From Rhizobium pisi (GTDB lineage: Bacteria > Pseudomonadota > Alphaproteobacteria > Rhizobiales > Rhizobiaceae), in the NCBI RefSeq assembly GCF_003938655.1, contig NZ_RJJT01000021.1:1-64000 (forward strand): 64,000 bases of DNA, written 5' to 3'. Shown in pieces: positions 62,258 through 64,000 of this stretch (positions within the stretch are counted from its first letter, which is position 1; each line of letters starts with the position of its first letter). The notes under the pieces were generated by a model. The model had not been told where the DNA came from. It searched no databases and saw only the letters and a program-made list of their open reading frames with translations. Position numbers and translations under genes: made by a program.

Positions 62258-62746
62258 TCAGACGTCCTCAGGGCGATCCTTCGGGTCGAACTGGATGATG
62301 GTGATCCATTTTGCCGTCAGTGCCGGCTTCTTCTCGTTTTCGATTTCGATGGTCACGTCATAGGTGGTCATCAGCATGCCGCCGCCACGAAAGCGCGCCT
62401 CGGAGAGCAGGAAGCGGCCGCGGACGCGGGCGCCGCTCTTCACCGGCGTCATGAAGCGGACGCGATCGAAGCCGTAATTGATGCCCATGGTCTGCTCGCG
62501 CACTTTCGGCAGGCAGTTGTAGTTCATCGCCGACAGCAGAGACAGTGTCAGGAAGCCATGAGCAATGGTGCCGCCGAAGGGGCTCTCGGCCGCCGCGCGC
62601 TCGGGATCGACATGAATGAACTGGTGATCGTTGGTTGCTCCCGCAAAGGCGTCGATCATCGTCTGATCGACGGTGATCCAATCCGAAAGGCCCGTTTCCA
62701 TGCCGATCAATCCCCGCACGTCGGAGAGTGAAATTTCCGTGCCCAT
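62258..62746 (-). CDS. MaoC family dehydratase
   Basis: A 162-residue hot-dog-fold protein with the (R)-hydratase motif NDHQFIHVDPERA near residues 39-51 (Asp and His catalytic pair) and FGGTIAHGFLTLSLLSAM. Members hydrate (R)-specific enoyl-CoA or related thioesters. It is convergent with the VOC gene. Confidence 0.9.
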   Translation of the reverse strand: MGTEISLSDVRGLIGMETGLSDWITVDQTMIDAFAGATNDHQFIHVDPERAAAESPFGGTIAHGFLTLSLLSAMNYNCLPKVREQTMGINYGFDRVRFMTPVKSGARVRGRFLLSEARFRGGGMLMTTYDVTIEIENEKKPALTAKWITIIQFDPKDRPEDV

Positions 62747-62837
62747 GCATTCCTCGTGAGATAAGCGCGCCGCTTCAAAGCCTTATCGTGCATTTATGAC
62801 GATTGCGACAAGGATTTGCCCAGGCGGACCAAGGGGG

Positions 62838-64000
62838 TCATTTTTCCACGAAAAAGGCGACTGAGCGTGGCTCGACGGTAACGCCGGCTCCGGCTTTTTT
62901 CGTCCCCTCCGGTGCCAGCTGGCGCCAACTCGCCTCGCCGTCCGAGGGAAGCGTGAAGATCTGGCGGCTGTCCGACCGGTTGAAGAGCACGGCAAGCCTG
63001 GTCTGCCTGCCCCGAGAGGAGCGGTCGCCCGTCGCAAGCAGCATGCCGAGGGTCGAGAGCGACGGTGTCTCCCATTCAGCGACGGTCATCGTTTCGCCGG
63101 AGAGCGAAATCCATTCGACGTCGCCATCTCCAGAGAGGAAGCCTGTTTCCGAAAAGACGGTGAAGCGGCGGCGCAGCTCTGCCACAAAGGCGGTGTGGGC
63201 GACGAGGTCCTCGTTTAGCGCCTTCCAGTCCAGCCAGGTGATCTCGTTGTCCTGGGAATAGGCGTTGTTGTTGCCGCGCTGGCTGCGGCCTCCCTCATCA
63301 CCCGCCGTCAGCATGATGCTGCCGCGAGTGGCAAAGAGCGTTGATATCAGCGCCATCACGTCGTTTATCCGGCGCTTGCGGATTGTCGGGTATAGGGTTT
63401 CGCCCTCGACGCCGTTGTTCCAGGAATGGTTCTCGTTGTGGCCGTCGCGATTGTGCTCGCCGTTGGCGTCATTATGCTTTCCGGCGTAGGAGACGAGGTC
63501 GATCAGCGTGAAGCCGTCATGGGCGGCGAGGAAATTGACGCTGCGCGTCCCTTTGCCGTCGTTGCGGGAGAAGATGTCGGAAGAACCGGCAAGCGCCGTC
63601 GCGAGCGAGCCGGTCTTCCATTGGTCGCCGCGCCAATAGCAGCGCAGGTCGTCGCGAACCCGGTCGTTCCATTCGAGGAAGGGACTGGGGAAATTGCCGA
63701 GCTGGTAACCGCCGGGACCGATATCCCAGGGTTCGGCGATCATGATGCGGTCGGCAAGCACATCGTCCGCCAGGATCGCGGCAAGCGTTCCCCCGTCGCG
63801 CTGGAAGCCCGTCGCGGTGCGGCCGAGCACGGGAGCGAGATCGAAGCGAAAACCGTCGACGCCGGCATTGAGCACGAAGTGGCGCAGGCTGTCGATAACG
63901 AGGCGCCGGACCTCCGGATGATCGCAGGCAATCGTATTGCCTGTGCCGGTGTCGTTGACGAGCTCGCCGGGGCTGTTCTCGGCATGGCGGTAATAGTGCA
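62838..64000 (-). CDS. glgX: Glycogen debranching enzyme, C-terminal part (cut by window edge)
   Basis: The last ~387 residues of a GH13 isoamylase-type enzyme that hydrolyses alpha-1,6 branches of limit dextrins; the gene continues past base 64000. The frame is open to the edge and reads HYYRHAENSP, NDTGTGNT and GVDGFRFDLAPVLGR (catalytic Asp), then IAEPWDIGPGGYQLG (catalytic Glu), FLAAHDGFTLIDL and TAGDEGGRSQRGNNN. The C-terminal beta-sandwich ends in FFVEK. The GTG within LRHFVLNAGVD is not a start. No other glg gene lies within the window. Confidence 0.93.
   Translation of the reverse strand, partial: HYYRHAENSPGELVNDTGTGNTIACDHPEVRRLVIDSLRHFVLNAGVDGFRFDLAPVLGRTATGFQRDGGTLAAILADDVLADRIMIAEPWDIGPGGYQLGNFPSPFLEWNDRVRDDLRCYWRGDQWKTGSLATALAGSSDIFSRNDGKGTRSVNFLAAHDGFTLIDLVSYAGKHNDANGEHNRDGHNENHSWNNGVEGETLYPTIRKRRINDVMALISTLFATRGSIMLTAGDEGGRSQRGNNNAYSQDNEITWLDWKALNEDLVAHTAFVAELRRRFTVFSETGFLSGDGDVEWISLSGETMTVAEWETPSLSTLGMLLATGDRSSRGRQTRLAVLFNRSDSRQIFTLPSDGEASWRQLAPEGTKKAGAGVTVEPRSVAFFVEK

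Noticed and set aside
62838..64000. glgX as a truncated pseudogene
   Set aside because: The frame is open to the window edge and continues with family motifs, so the gene is only cut by the window.

Overview
The window is a stretch of a GC-rich alphaproteobacterial chromosome, most likely Rhizobium of the R. etli / R. leguminosarum group. This rests on codon use, on the gene set (xylose genes, heterotetrameric sarcosine oxidase, group IV ornithine decarboxylase, TakP-like TRAP transporter, aa3 oxidase subunit IV beside the transhydrogenase) and on two intergenic repeat families of rhizobial type. There is no rRNA, tRNA, prophage, insertion sequence or CRISPR array. Both window edges fall in ordinary DNA; the glgX gene at the right edge is cut.

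Region 1 (1-14 kb) is carbohydrate uptake and catabolism. A LacI regulator leads into xylB and xylA. A second LacI regulator diverges from a CUT2 sugar ABC transporter (ATPase, permease, binding protein) across a perfect 35-bp palindrome holding two LacI-type operators. A TIM-barrel isomerase/epimerase, a Gfo/Idh/MocA oxidoreductase and a GH1 beta-glucosidase follow, so the block looks built for glycoside import and breakdown.

Region 2 (14-29 kb) is housekeeping and signalling. It has a CHASE4-GGDEF-EAL protein, TrhO, a CHAD/CYTH pair, KDPG aldolase, a TerB/DUF533 protein, several GNAT acetyltransferases, a DUF1007-NicO metal transport pair, a LysR regulator, ornithine decarboxylase with a long structured leader, and cysE.

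Region 3 (28-40 kb) has a CobW-WD40-GNAT operon behind a possible Zur box and a creatininase-family hydrolase divergent from a MarR regulator. It continues with a LacI regulator plus 2-hydroxyacid dehydrogenase, an uncharacterised protein coupled to a TerF-like vWA protein, a glutamine-amidotransferase hydrolase (PuuD type), and a TRAP transporter whose binding protein converges on its own permease genes.

Region 4 (40-56 kb) is dense in signalling. It has a membrane GGDEF-EAL protein with a degenerate GGDEF site, a LuxI/FeeM-like synthase, aa3 oxidase subunit IV, pntAA-pntAB-pntB, a DUF992 protein, an HWE histidine kinase, a TPR lipoprotein and ribosomal protein S21. A locus follows of two divergent class III nucleotide cyclases (one with a CxxCH haem motif, one with CHASE2) and a FecR-domain protein with a His/Asp/Gly-rich tail.

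Region 5 (56-64 kb) is the sarcosine oxidase operon soxBDAG with a repeat element between soxB and soxD. After it come a VOC protein, a MaoC dehydratase and the 3' part of glgX.

Nothing here is clearly a new kind of system. The best candidates for unexplored biology are the two-cyclase/FecR locus, the unnamed protein coupled to the TerF-like vWA protein, the FeeM-like gene beside a probable c-di-GMP phosphodiesterase, and a ~105-bp hairpin repeat present three times that abuts or supplies gene ends.
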